A stretch of DNA of 64,000 nucleotides, taken from positions 799,967-863,966 of the forward strand of contig NC_058165.1 in NCBI RefSeq assembly GCF_020080835.1, in the 5' to 3' direction. A model generated the notes under the pieces. The model was not told the origin of the DNA. It was given only the letters and a program-made list of their open reading frames with translations, and did no database searches. Positions within the stretch are counted from its first letter, which is position 1, and every line of letters begins with the position of its first letter. This document shows, in pieces, positions 1-11,213 of the stretch. The DNA comes from Cotesia glomerata. Lineage: Eukaryota > Arthropoda > Insecta > Hymenoptera > Braconidae. The translations under genes and the position numbers were made by a program.

Positions 1-523
1 ATTACTAATTACTTACTGATTACTAATTACTTACTGATTACTAATTACTTACTTATTACTAATTACTTACTCATTACTAATTATTTACTGATTACTAATT
101 ACTTACTGATTACTAATTACTTACTGATTACTAATTATTTACTGATTACTAATTCCTAATAACTGATTCCTGATTACTGATTAATAATTACTGATTCCTG
201 ATAGCTGATTACGGATTAATGATTACTAATTCCTGATTACTAATTACTTACTGATTACTGATCCCTGATAACTGATTCCTGATAAGTTATCAGTAATAAC
301 TAATTCTTGGTTATTGATCTCTTATTACTGATTAATAATTACTGATTCCTAAGTACTAATAACTTACTGATTACTGATAACTAATTCCTGATTACTGAAT
401 AATAATTACTGATTCCTGATTACTAAATACTTTCTGATTACTGATTCCTGATTACTGGTTACTGATTACTGATTAATTACTGATTACTGATTACTGATTA
501 CTGATTACTGATTGTAATTCCAG
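1..523. repeat. Degenerate ATTACTGATTACTAA minisatellite in a SoxD intron
   Basis: The left edge of the window is an imperfect array of short words built from TTACTGATTACTAA, drifting into GATTCCTGATTACTG variants. It runs directly into the splice acceptor of the first SoxD exon at 521-523, so it is intronic. No coding potential is visible. Confidence 0.85.
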
Positions 524-2326
524 ATGATCCAGCGTGAACCCCAAGGCTGGACCCCTCTAGAAAAAGAGCGGTCACCTACCCCCGTAGCAGCCGCTCCAAC
601 AACAGCACCCCTGCAAGATCCCGACGCTCCGCTGAACCTGACCAAGCCCAAATGTGCTGATTCCTCACCCGGAGAAGGTAGCAGCAGTCAAGAGCAACCT
701 CTGGCTGCTACTGCTCCGAAATTGTTTCCCCCAGGGCTGCCAATGCCCAGAAACTACCTTCCCAGTATGCCCTACGCTGGTCTTCCTCCTCATCTAGGGT
801 CCATGTCGTCGCCAAGTAAGTAGTCAACCAATAATTGATGATCAATCTTAAGTCTTGTATTGGATCTTATCTTATTGTCCTTTGCTTTGCAGTAATGGTA
901 AAAGACGAACCTGGAGCATCAGCAGCGTCCAGCGCAGCTGTGGAAAAGCACTTTGCTATGCATGGGATCTACGGTTTGCAGTCCGGAGCATCAGCATCTC
1001 CGCAGCGACCAATGAAACAGTTTTCTCGAGAAGATGCGATGTCTGATGATCAAGATTTCTTGGCTAGCACCCACCGTAAGTATCTGGATGATGTTAGTAC
1101 TTAGATCTTGATGTTCTTGACCTGGTCCTTGATGTTCCTCATCTGGTCCTTGATATTCCTAATTCAATACTTTCTTCTAACCTGTTCCATGATGTTCCTG
1201 ACCTAATTCTTGATATTCCTAACTTCGTTCTTAATATTTTTCACCTGGTTCTTGATGTTACTTACCTATTACTGTGCTATAACCTAGTTCTTAATCTTCC
1301 TGACCTAGTTATTGATATTTCTAACTTGGTTTTTGATATTATTGACCTGGTCGTTGATGTTTCTCATTCAGAACTTTCTTCTGACCTGATTCTTGATGTT
1401 CCTGATCCAGTTCTTGACATTCCTAACTTAGTTCTTGATGTTTAGCACCTGGTCCTTGATGTTCTTTACCTATTACTGTGCTATGACCTGGTCTTTAATA
1501 TTTCTGACCCAGTTTTTGATGTTCCTAATGTGGCTTTTGATGTTCTTGACCTGGTCCTTGATGTTCCTCATCCATTACTTCACTATAATCTGGTCCTTGA
1601 TCTTCCTAACCCAGTATTTTCAAGTTTATTGCTAATTCTTGATCTTATATTCCAGTTTGGCGAGACCCAGGCTACAAGGTCCCAGAGGATATAACCGAAA
1701 AGGCGAAAATGGTGCGCCAGCAGAAGCGAGAAAGTGAAAACAAGCCACACATAAAGAGGCCGATGAACGCGTTCATGGTCTGGGCGAAAGACGAGCGGCG
1801 CAAGATCTTGAAAGCCTGTCCTGACATGCACAATTCAAACATATCAAAGATCCTGGGCGCCAGGTGGAAGGCCATGTCTAATTCGGAAAAGCAGCCGTAC
1901 TACGAGGAGCAGTCCAGGCTGTCAAAGCTCCACATGGAGAAGCATCCGGACTACAGGTACCGGCCCAGACCCAAAAGAACCTGTATCGTAGACGGCAAGA
2001 AGATGAGGATCTCCGAGTACAAGTCGTTGATGCGTCAACGAAGGCAGGAAATGAGACAGCTCTGGTGTCGAGAAGGCGGCCCTGAAATGGGATTCTTGAG
2101 TCCAGTTGGCGACATGTCTCATCCAGCTGGACCTGGTCCTTCAGCTGGCAGACCCTCGCCTTCTCCTCCAGTGATGATGAACGGAGCTGGACCCAGCCAG
2201 GAGCACTCCAGCTTCTACTATCCCCAGGACAGTCTCTCTCCCGGAGACATGATGGACTTTTCTCCTGACAATTCCGGGTCCATCAGCGGGTACGACGCCA
2301 GTCCTAGACACCATGATGAGGATTGA
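524..2326 (+). CDS. Sox102F: SoxD-family HMG-box transcription factor, 3' part (partial, 5' end outside window)
   Basis: Three joined exons, 524-815, 893-1075 and 1656-2326, give the C-terminal 381 aa. All junctions are GT-AG and phases close. The last exon holds a complete HMG box (HIKRPMNAFMVWAKDERRKI through HPDYRYRPRPKR), the DNA-bending domain of Sox proteins, followed by the basic tail KRTCIVDGKKMRISEYK typical of SoxD (vertebrate Sox5/6/13, Drosophila Sox102F). The first exon carries a LNLTKPK motif like the LNLS/T-KPK motif of SoxD proteins. SoxD proteins have no activation domain of their own and dimerise by an N-terminal coiled coil; that part lies to the left of the window. The C-terminus is Ser/Pro-rich and ends in HHDED before TGA at 2324. 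The SoxD assignment is firm; the one-to-one orthologue name is inferred. Confidence 0.93.
1076..1655. repeat. SoxD intron made of a 21-27 bp minisatellite
   Basis: Almost the whole intron is an imperfect tandem array of words such as TTGATGTTCCTGACCTGGTC, varying in length and sequence. The open frame it creates at 1435-1635 follows the repeat and is not a gene. Confidence 0.85.
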
Positions 2327-2640
2327 ACCTCGGCTCCGGGTCAGCCGATCTGGCAACCCGGAGCGTCTAAACTCACGCGCGAACTATTCTGGTAAAAGTG
2401 CCATTGAACAAAAAATTTATCGAGGATTTAATACTTGACTGACACCAAAGGATTGCTGATTTAGAAATTAATAATGGCGATCACCAGTTGAGGAAAATTA
2501 GAGGTGTGGTTTGTTCTGTTCTGGAATGTCATATAGGGAATTTATAATCAAAACATGTTTAAGACTATTCATAGGAAGGGTACTGAGTACTTCTATGGTC
2601 TAACTTATTTTATTTTGACTGTAGGACTTTAAAGAGTTGG
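2327..2640 (+). other. Probable SoxD 3' UTR, start
   Basis: Non-repetitive AT-rich sequence following the SoxD stop codon. No canonical AATAAA lies close to the stop. The nearest cluster is at about 3578-3597, beyond a repeat array, so the UTR end cannot be placed from sequence alone. Confidence 0.4.
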
Positions 2641-3430
2641 TGGTTATTTTTATTAAATTTTCCGATGGGTTTTTAGTAATTTTTTTATTATTACATCGAA
2701 TTTTTCTAAATTTTCCTCACAATTTTTATTTTTCTCAATTTTCCAATTTTTCATCCTCACTGTAAAGAAAATTTGTGGTTATTTTCTTAAAAATTGGTAA
2801 TTTTCCGAAATTTTCTCCTCAATTTTTATTTTTCCCACATTTTAAAGATATTTTTCAATATTTCTTCCCCACCAGACGAAAATTTAGTTATTTTTTCCAA
2901 AGTTGATCGCAGTTTTCCGAGATTTTCCGATGAATTTTCTAAAATTTTTTCATTATTACTTCAAATTTTCCTTTAAGTTTTGATTTTGTCTATTTTCCCA
3001 AAAGAGTTTTCCAATTTTCCTCCTTTCACTTCTAAAGAAAATTTCTAGAAATTTCCCCCAAAATTAGTAACTATTTTCCGGAATTTTCCAATGGATTTTC
3101 ACAAATTTTTTATTTAATACATCGATTTTTCCAAAATTTTCTGAAATTTTCGACAATTTCCAACAATTTTCCTAAATTTTCATCGTTTCCAACAGATTTT
3201 TCCAATTTTTCTTCTATAAATACTGAAGAAAAATTTGTGGTTATTTTTTTAAAAATTAGTATTGATTTTCTGAAATTTTCCGAGGTATTTTCACAAATGT
3301 TTTTATTACTCTATCAATTTTTCCAAAATTTCCATAGAATTTTCCTTAAAATTTTCACTTTCGTGATTTATCCTAAAAATTTTCAACAATTTTCCTAAAA
3401 TTTAAATTGTTTTAAGTTTTCCAAAAAAAG
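2640..3430. repeat. Degenerate tandem repeat rich in TTTTCC/AATTTT
   Basis: The phrase GTGGTTATTTTYTTAAAAAT followed by an ATTTTCCGAAATTTTCC-like segment recurs near 2640, 2774 and 3237, with a weaker copy near 3060, which suggests a diverged tandem array. No gene is seen. Confidence 0.6.
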
Positions 3431-4640
3431 TTTTCCTATTAAAAAAAATCTTACCAACTGTCGGTAAAACCTAAAAATAATTACCAGCTGGTAAGGAGAC
3501 CCAAAAGCCAACTAGAAGACTCCTAAAAGTAAATTGTAAAGTCGCTTCAATAAGCACGTACTTAGCCTTCTCTCATAAATAATAAATAAATAATAAGTAT
3601 CACTAAAATTCACAATCACAATTACAACAATAATCATTATATTATATTATATATATTTTTTTAATTTATTGAATCTCTCGAATGAATTATTATTAACAAA
3701 TAAAAAAAAAAAAGAATTATAATTATAATTAGCGGGTGGTTTGGAGCATGTGATAATAACTTATGTGCCAAATAATTAATGATTATATTAATTATCCGAT
3801 TGGCTCTGAAACAATCAATCGTCTCCCTAACACCTAATTAATTAATTAAATTAATTAAGTTCTAATTAACAGTCAGTGCAATTTATGGTACCTTGTATAA
3901 AGCGAGATTTTTGTTAATTAATTATTATTATTATTATTAAAAACGGTTAATTAAAAGCTATTAATTATTAATTAGGTAATATGATATGATTTTTATAATG
4001 AGCCAGTATCTACTGTCGGTAAGTTACCTGTTACCGACTGTAGGTAGCTTAATGTTGATATTTATTTTATGTATATAATGGTTACATATTCATTAATTAT
4101 TAAATTACAAATTAAATTAAATTTTTTCATTAATCATTTATTAATTATTAATAACTAACAATTATTTTTTTTGTTTAACGGCCATTTATTATTATTGTAC
4201 AGTGTAATATTAATTGTGATGTAGTTACACTAGATATTACTGTTGACAATTATCGTTTTTATTAATCTTTTTTTTTTAACGAGGTTATGTCTTGTTGATT
4301 TTTTTTAAACCGGAAAAAAAATTTTCAAGGTTATAAAAAGAGAAAAAAAATCAATAATTAGACTTAATTATTTTTTATTGTAAGTTAAGACATTATATTT
4401 TTCCGTTAAGATATTTTTCATTTGAATTATTACTATTATATTGTTTTATTATTATTATTATAATTATTATTATTATTATTGTCTGTAATGGTACTGAGGT
4501 AAAGGTTGTATGTGCCAGTTAAAATGACGAAATATAATAAAGTGAATTTTTTTTAATTAAATTATATATTTTTGTTTTGTTATTTTTTTATTTTGAGTTA
4601 ATTTTTATTTTTTTCTGAAAATTCATGTAAAAAGAGAATA
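3431..4640. other. AT-rich DNA without a recognisable gene
   Basis: Mostly A/T with short TTAATTAA-type runs, an ATT microsatellite near 4440-4480, and small palindromic words such as CTGTCGGTAA near 3460 and 4012. Neither strand supports an exon. Confidence 0.6.
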
Positions 4641-4644
4641 AAAT

Positions 4645-5225
4645 GCTTCATAGCAACGATTGCTAAGAAAAATTTGATCCTAGTAACGTTTGCTATAGAA
4701 ATATTCATCCCTAGCAACGGTTGCTATAGAAATAGTCATCCTTGACAACAGTTGCTATGATAATTGTTGCAATAGCAACGGTTGTTATGGAGATTTTTTC
4801 CTTAGCAACCGATGCTAGGGAAATTTTGTCCTTGGTAACGGTTAATATGATAATTTTTATCCTTAGCAACGGTAACTAAGGCCAATTTTACCTTAACAAC
4901 TGTTTCTATGGTCATTTTTTCTCTAGCAACGGTTACTAGGGCCATTTTTATCCTTAGTAACCGTTACTAAGGTCAATTTGTCCTTAAAAATGGTTGCTAT
5001 AATCATTTTTTTCTTAGCAACGGTTACTTTGGTCATTTTTTTACTTAGCAACGATTACTATGGTAATTTCTGTCTTTAGCAACAGTTACTTTGGTCAATT
5101 TTATCTTAGAAACCGTTATTATGGTCGTTTTTTTCCCTAGCAACGGTTATTATGTTAATTTTTTTCCTTAGCAACGGTAGCTAAGGTCAATTTTACCTTA
5201 GCAACCGTTGCTAAGGACAATTTTT
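4645..5225. repeat. ~30-35 bp minisatellite with palindromic TAGCAACGGTTGCTA core
   Basis: About 18 imperfect units, each carrying TAGCAAC and GTTGCTA half-sites around a central base, separated by T-rich spacers. The word CCTTAGCAAC recurs through the second half. Confidence 0.85.
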
Positions 5226-5415
5226 ATTCTTTTTAGGCTACATGAATTTTCAAAATTTTTTTTTTATATATTTATTTAAAAATATGTATAATAATTTTTT
5301 AATAATAAAAGCGTTAACTTTAAGTAACCCTAATTAAAATTTGTAATTAATATAGCTATCATAAATAATGCATTGTAAATCGAATATATATCGCTACATA
5401 ATTCATAACAATAGT

Positions 5416-5462
<47 letters not shown>

Positions 5463-5935
5463 TATTTATTATTAACTAATTAACTATTAATTATTGATAC
5501 ACTCAATAAATATTGAATATCTTAACTGATAAGTTAATATAAAATATATAAATATCTTTATTTAATCGCTAGATTGTTCATACATTAAATAATAATTAAT
5601 TAAATAATCACTAAGCGATCGGTAACGCTACTATAAATAATAATAATATTAATAATAATTAGGAAATGCTTTTCTGACATCTAACTTTTATTAGACTAAA
5701 ACAATAATAATTATTATTATTTATTATTAGTTAATAATTGTTAATTATTGTGCAAATGAGATTGTAAATAGTCGTAAAGGATGAATGATACTCATTTTTT
5801 TATTTTATTGATGAAGCTAATTACATAATGATAATAATAATAATGATATTTGAGTAAAATTGTCCGAGTGATGTTTGAACTTATTTGGCTGTGAATTATT
5901 TTATTCTTTTATGTTTTGGTATATATAAATAAATA

Positions 5936-6013
<78 letters not shown>

Positions 6014-7140
6014 ATAAATATACTAACTGTAATAATAATAATATAAATAACAATAATGGTAATTTATTAACAGTATAGATAGTGTTTTTATTATTTAATA
6101 TTTCCTTGATATTCATAAAAAAATAAATGGAAATCTTTTATTAATAATTAATAATTGATATATTTAATAATTAATAATTAATATATTATTATTATTTTTT
6201 TTTATTAATTGTGCTGAACTTTAAAAAATTAAAAAAAAATATCACTTACATCTCAGCTGATCGACGGTAAGAAAATACTAAAATACTTTCTCCCACTTAT
6301 CATCAGTACACTTACTAGGAATTATTTTAGTTACATAGATGTCGCTACCGCCTTACAGCAAATATCTCTTTTAAAATCCAACAGATGGCAGCAGCTCAAT
6401 GTTTCTTTGTTTATTATTTTTTTTTTGTGTTTCTCCCATCGCCGGTATTTTGTTATCTTATTGCGATCATAACATTATTTTTTCATCTATTTTTCTAGTT
6501 AGTATTTTTCTAAAAATAATAATAGTAACAATAATCTTTTTTTTTAATAAAATAATCTTAAGAAACTAATTTGGTAAGCTTTTTTTTTGGACAGTAATAT
6601 ATTTTTTTTAACCTTAAAAATTTATAAATTTGTTTACAATTTTATCTTTTTACTTTAAAAATTTTTTAATATTGCTACAAATGTTTAATAAATATTTTAG
6701 GTACCTTCTAATATTTTTCAAAAGTGTTGGATGCAATTATCAGGTAATATTTACTATAATTATAATTTTTATTATTATTTTTAGTATAATTATTATTAAT
6801 TTTTACAGATAATTTAAAGGATTAAAATAATAATAATATAAGAGGTATAATAATAAATTAAGGTAAGAAAATATATTTTTTTTTCTATTAATAAATTTAT
6901 TTATTAATAACAGGCAGTGAATATAATAATTAATAACAAATATTTTCTAAAACTTACAAAATCTCACTAATAATACTGTGAGAAAAAATTTTTTTTTCTT
7001 AATTTTCAATGCTAAAAAATTTATTTCAACAAATTTTCCTTCTCTCTTTTTTCTAAAAAATAAAATTCCCCACAAAATAACTCTTAAGTTTTTTCCAAAA
7101 AATCAATATTAAAAAACTAGCAAAGCCTAAACGTAAAAAA
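5226..7140. other. Gene-free AT-rich interval with microsatellites
   Basis: Contains an AAT microsatellite at about 5419-5462 and a long AT dinucleotide tract at 5938-6010. A short, more complex patch at 6290-6390 has AGATGTCGCTACCG and CAGATGGCAGCAG words. No exon is supported; the short open frames are low-complexity. Confidence 0.65.
5938..6010. repeat. (AT)n microsatellite
   Basis: Uninterrupted TA/AT dinucleotide run of about 70 bp. Its translation as repeated Tyr-Ile is an artefact. Confidence 0.97.
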
Positions 7141-7406
7141 CAAGATGACACTGGATATCATCTCAGATTATACTGAGTGAAAAAAAAATTTCAGATAGTA
7201 GCTAGTATAATCCAGATTGCAATGACTATAATCCAGATTACAATAAATATAATCCAGATATCACGCAATATAATCTGGATTTTTTTAATTATCTGAAATT
7301 GTTTTTCACCATAGATATCACTGCGTATAATCTGGAATGATATCCAGTGTCATCTTGTTATATCACTGAGTATAATCTGGGATGATATCCAGTATCATCT
7401 TGTTCT
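7141..7406. mobile_element. Small inverted-repeat (MITE-like) element
   Basis: Termini of about 39 bp, CAAGATGACACTGGATATCA at 7141 and its near-perfect reverse complement ending at 7357, enclose several internal TATAATCCAGAT words in both orientations. A further degenerate copy of the right terminus follows at 7360-7406. No transposase and no clear target duplication are seen. Confidence 0.65.
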
Positions 7407-7486
7407 TTTTTTGTAAAAGAAGCTAAAAATAAAACTTTCCTTGACTTTCAAAAAAAAAATTATCCTGACAGCAGTAACATAATCCT

Positions 7487-10400
7487 TCACTTTCCACTTT
7501 TCTCCCTGCTTATCAAAAGATTAGCACTAAAATGAAGCTTCAACCTCTGACCTTTTCTACTGGAACCTTTCCCCCTGGAACCTAGAGGAGCATCTCCAAC
7601 CCCCTGAACTTCATCAGAACTGGAACTGGAGTTCTTAGTAGGCGCAAGATTGACCTTACCCTTAGCAACATGAACCGCAGCTCCAGCAACAATCCCAGAC
7701 TTCCTAAACTTCCTCCTCTGCTCCTGAGAATTCTTACTACTGCCCCCGGAAGAGCTCTTAGGCAGTTCTCCAACTCCAAACAGCTTTAACGCCTCCAAAC
7801 CATTAACTCTGGGCTGGAGGTTCTCCTCAGTCTTTCTCTTGACCTTGCTGCGTTTCTCCAGCGTCTCCTTAGTCTTCTTCTTGGGCTTCCTGGTCTCCAA
7901 TATAGCCCCCTGCTCCAGGGACTTGAGCTTTTTGGAGCACAACCTGTAATCAACCGCCCAACAAACCTTAAATATAACCCTAGACCTTGAATACGACCTA
8001 GAAGCTGGTTCAGGTTACTTACTTAAGCACAGCCTCGCTCTCATTGCTGACCATGGCCAGCTGGACCAGTTCCGTGTCCAGAAGATTTCCCCCAACCTGG
8101 TGGAGCACCCTGGTGGTCCAGATCTGCTGTCTAAGCTCACTAAGCTTCACCTGGATGTCGTTCCTCATAACCGGCAGCCTCACTGACTTGGTCCTTGGAC
8201 TCCTGATCTTGATCTCCTCATCAGGAGGCTTGGGGTAGCTATCCAGCTCCTCCTCGCAGCACATGTCGCTGCCTGGGTCAGTCGAGGGTAGGTCCAGGGC
8301 TTGACGGCTCTAATTTAAGGACACCCACCAATTAATAACCTGGAAGATCCTAAAGAATTCTAGGATAAAATTACCATGAGCTTCCTCTTAATTCGGTAAG
8401 TCTCCCTCAGCTGGGCCTTGGTCCTGCTCCTCCTGAGCTTGCGGAGCGTTTGAGCTTTAGTCATCTGAGGAGAAGGTGGCGGGACGTTCAAGAATCCAGG
8501 ATCATCATCAAGCTCCTCGCTTTCAACGGGATTAGGCTTGTTGATGATCTTGTCCTCAGAAGAGTCAGAAGAGTCGCCTTCGTCGCTGGAGTAATCAGTC
8601 AGGTTGATGTTGGTTGGTTCATCCGCGCTGGAGCCTTCCTTTATCAGCCTCAGGAGGATCTTGTTCCTCAGCTTTTCCTAAAAGACTCACTTGTTAGCTC
8701 TTAAAGGTAGAAAGTAGAGATTAAAGGCTACCTTGACAGGATCATCATCAGAAAAGTCTATCAGAGTCTCGCAAAAAGCCTTGCCAATTTGTTGATAGTC
8801 TTGAGCAGAAAAGTGTGTCCCAGATCGGGAACCCAGCTTGGATCCAGCCATCGAAGCTTCCATAGTATAGCTATTCTGAACGCCCATTAACCAGACGACC
8901 ACTCTACTGGTTCCTTCTTTGCCTTTCTCAATGTAAAACTTGCAGTTCTCAAAAGAAAACTTATCCGCTGCATTTTTATGGAGCATCAGCGGGAAAATCT
9001 GCTCAGCTAACTTTCCATAGCAAGCTCTCTTGCTCTCGCAGCCGTAGATAAAGATATTGTGCTTCCGAGAGTGGGCATGAAGGTCGCAGTACATGGCAAT
9101 TCCGCATTCCTCCATCAGCCGGCGGATCATCAGCTTGGTGTGCCAAACACTTGGGTAGCTTTCTCGCATCACTGTTCGGTACTGCCGATTTAAATCTTTA
9201 CCGCTTAATGAGCAACGGTTGTTTCCTACGATAACGCCATCTGGGTTCAGCATTGGGACCAGCTTGAAGATAAACCGCTCTCTTAGCTCCTAAAAGAGAA
9301 ATCATTAGATTGAATTAAGTAACTTGTTTGGGAAACTCACCCTAGCTTGCTTAGACTCCCCAGTAAGAAAATCGATGATTCCCTTCATCATCCAGCTGGA
9401 GGGTGTTTCTCCGGGATGAACCCTAGCAGTGATGACAATCCCCTTCTTCTTTTTCCCCTCTTCATTGACTGGAGCAGTGATGGTCAGGTAGTGGACACTG
9501 TTTCCTGCTAGAGTTCGGCAGAGCAGCCTCAGTTTGGTGAACTTTACCTTCACCGGGTCGCTGGACAACTTGGATAAGTACTCTTGGAGGTCGGTATAAG
9601 TGTAAGGGTAGCAGTGCGCTAGGTAGACAGTGTCTTGGTCATGAGGGAAGGTTATGTTGAAGGTCAGGGTGTGCTTTTCACGTTCTTCATCCCTGGAAAA
9701 GACAAAATCAGCGCCTGATCAGTCTTCCTGATCAATCTTACTGATCAGTCTTCTTAGTCAGTCTTTTTAATCAGTTCTCCTGATCAGTCTTCTTAATCAG
9801 TCTTCCTAATCAGCAGGGCCAGGACTTTTGCAGTTGTTTAAATGAGCATTCATATGCTTAACTTCAAATTTGAACAAAGAAAAAACTTCCTGTTCCGACT
9901 GATCAGTCTTCTTAATCAGTCTTCCTGATCAATCTTCCTGATCAGTCTTCTTAATCAGTCTTCCTGATCAGTCTTACTGATTAGTCTTCCTGATCAGTCT
10001 TACTGATTAGTCTTACTGATTAGTCATCCTGATCAGTCTTCTTAATCAGTCTTCTTGATAAGTCTTAATCAGTCCTACTGATCAGTTTTCCTGATCAGTC
10101 TTCTTAATCAGTCTTATTGATCAGTCTTCTTAATCAGTCTCCCTAATCAGTCTTCCTGATCAGCCACCTTACTTACGAAAAATCATTCTTGTAGTAGCTG
10201 ATGTTCTCTCCGCAGCGCCTCCAACCAATAGCATGAAGGCTCGCGTCCTTCAGAGAATACAGCAGCGGCTTGAGTCCTTCATTATACAAGCTGTCTTCCT
10301 TGCAAAGATTAACTATCGACAGCCTGTAGATAATTCTGCTCCTAGTATTAGAAATCCTGAAGTAGAACCACTGCATGTGTCTTTGGGTGTACAGGTCTTT

Positions 10401-11107
10401 CCTCAGGTACAATTGGTAGTAGGTGTCCGTTATCTTGATGACCTTTCCAAGATTCCCAGACTCGAACCTGGACTCGAATTGAAGATCGTCATCCAGGACC
10501 ACGCAAGACAACGAGTCTATAGCCGTCCCTCCGATGCACGACCTGGTGAACTGAATGGTGGGTCATCACCTTACCTTATCTACCAAAAGTTAACCAATGC
10601 TTACGTAATTAGTGACGCTCATCGGGCAGTAGTTGAACACCAGGCTTCCAAATTCATCATTAACTGGCTTAGGCTTGGGTTCTCTTCCCGTTGGAGAGTA
10701 ATAAGGCTCCGGGACTGATGGGGTGTTGTCAATATGACGGACCCGTTCTGCTATAACCTAAAATCATAATTGGAACATCAACTAGAGCCTAGAATCTAGG
10801 TTAGAATTTAGCAAACCTTGCACTCTGTTGGCCACCTTGGTTCCTGGGCGACCACGTCCGTCAACTGGACGTCTAGCTCCCGGAACTTTACCAGCCCCGT
10901 GGTTACCGGAAGAGTGTCCAGGTCCCGTTTTATCACTCCAAACCTTTCCTGGAGAATTTGGGTGGTCAGCCCACCTGGAACAGTTAAATTTCATCAGTAG
11001 CATTCTGGTTAATGATTTTTGGTTGATGATTATCACTCACCTGGAATAGGCTGGACTGGAAAGAGTGCTGCTTGCAATTCCTTGATTGGGCTGCTAGCCA
11101 GATCCAT
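7487..11107 (-). CDS. Cytosolic carboxypeptidase, AGBL2/AGBL3 (CCP2/3) type
   Basis: Nine exons on the minus strand (11107-11041, 10974-10817, 10757-10605, 10550-10177, 9692-9341, 9289-8732, 8677-8375, 8309-8023, 7943-7487) give 902 aa with every phase closing. The protein is an M14D metallocarboxypeptidase. The zinc ligands are His343 and Glu346 in RVHPGETPSSW and His439 in CDLHAH, the substrate-binding Asn-Arg is in KDLNRQY (402-403), and the catalytic Glu is near 512 in YTMEASMAG. The N-terminal CCP domain includes RWPTEC and FESGNLGKVI. Family members trim glutamates from tubulin tails and other proteins. HPGETPSSWMMKG and NPDGVIVGN fit CCP2/3 better than CCP1. The last ~250 residues are Ser/Asp-rich then Lys/Arg-rich and not conserved. 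ATG 11107 is chosen because an in-frame TAG lies upstream; the open stretch just before it (LIDQYGELVY) could be coding if an extra 5' exon exists. Confidence 0.93.
9693..10176. repeat. Carboxypeptidase intron filled with a TCTTCCTGATCAG minisatellite
   Basis: Tandem words of about 13 bp (TCTTCTTAATCAG and TCTTCCTGATCAG) fill this intron. They are interrupted once by a short inverted-repeat element at 9816-9895. Confidence 0.85.
9816..9895 (-). mobile_element. ~80-bp miniature element, copy 1
   Basis: Begins GGGCCAGGACTTTTGCAG. It is clearly the reverse complement of the 63387-63473 sequence in a teneurin intron, sharing TTGTTTAAATGAGCATTCAT. The second copy has GGCCAGGA/TCCTGGCC ends; the right end here is decayed. 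Confidence 0.65.
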
Positions 11108-11213
11108 GTAGACTAACTCACCGTATTGATCAATCAGCCCTCCTACTCCCACTCCCGCTCCCTAGCAACTTCTTTTAGAGCCCTTTGACAGTCAGTCTCT
11201 TGTTGGTTCCAGA
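11108..11213. promoter_or_regulatory. Head-to-head interval between carboxypeptidase and NAD synthetase
   Basis: Only 106 bp separate the two divergent start codons, which implies a shared bidirectional promoter or 5' UTR introns on either side. TTGTTGGTTCCAG just before the NAD synthetase ATG resembles a splice acceptor, and TTGCTAG on the other strand could be one for the carboxypeptidase, so upstream non-coding exons are possible. No TATA box is visible. Confidence 0.5.

Noticed and set aside
4645..5225. RFX X-box array
   Set aside because: The half-sites are everted (GCAAC then GTTGC), whereas X-boxes have GTTGCC then GGCAAC; the resemblance is superficial.
5901..6116. 71-aa frame with alternating Ile-Tyr
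   Set aside because: It is a translation of the AT dinucleotide microsatellite.
10782..11036. Minus-strand frame translated as RWADHPNSPGKVWSD
   Set aside because: The correct frame of this exon reads GLTTQILQERFGVIKRDLDT, fits the carboxypeptidase family (RWPTECKVIAERV) and closes the splice phases.
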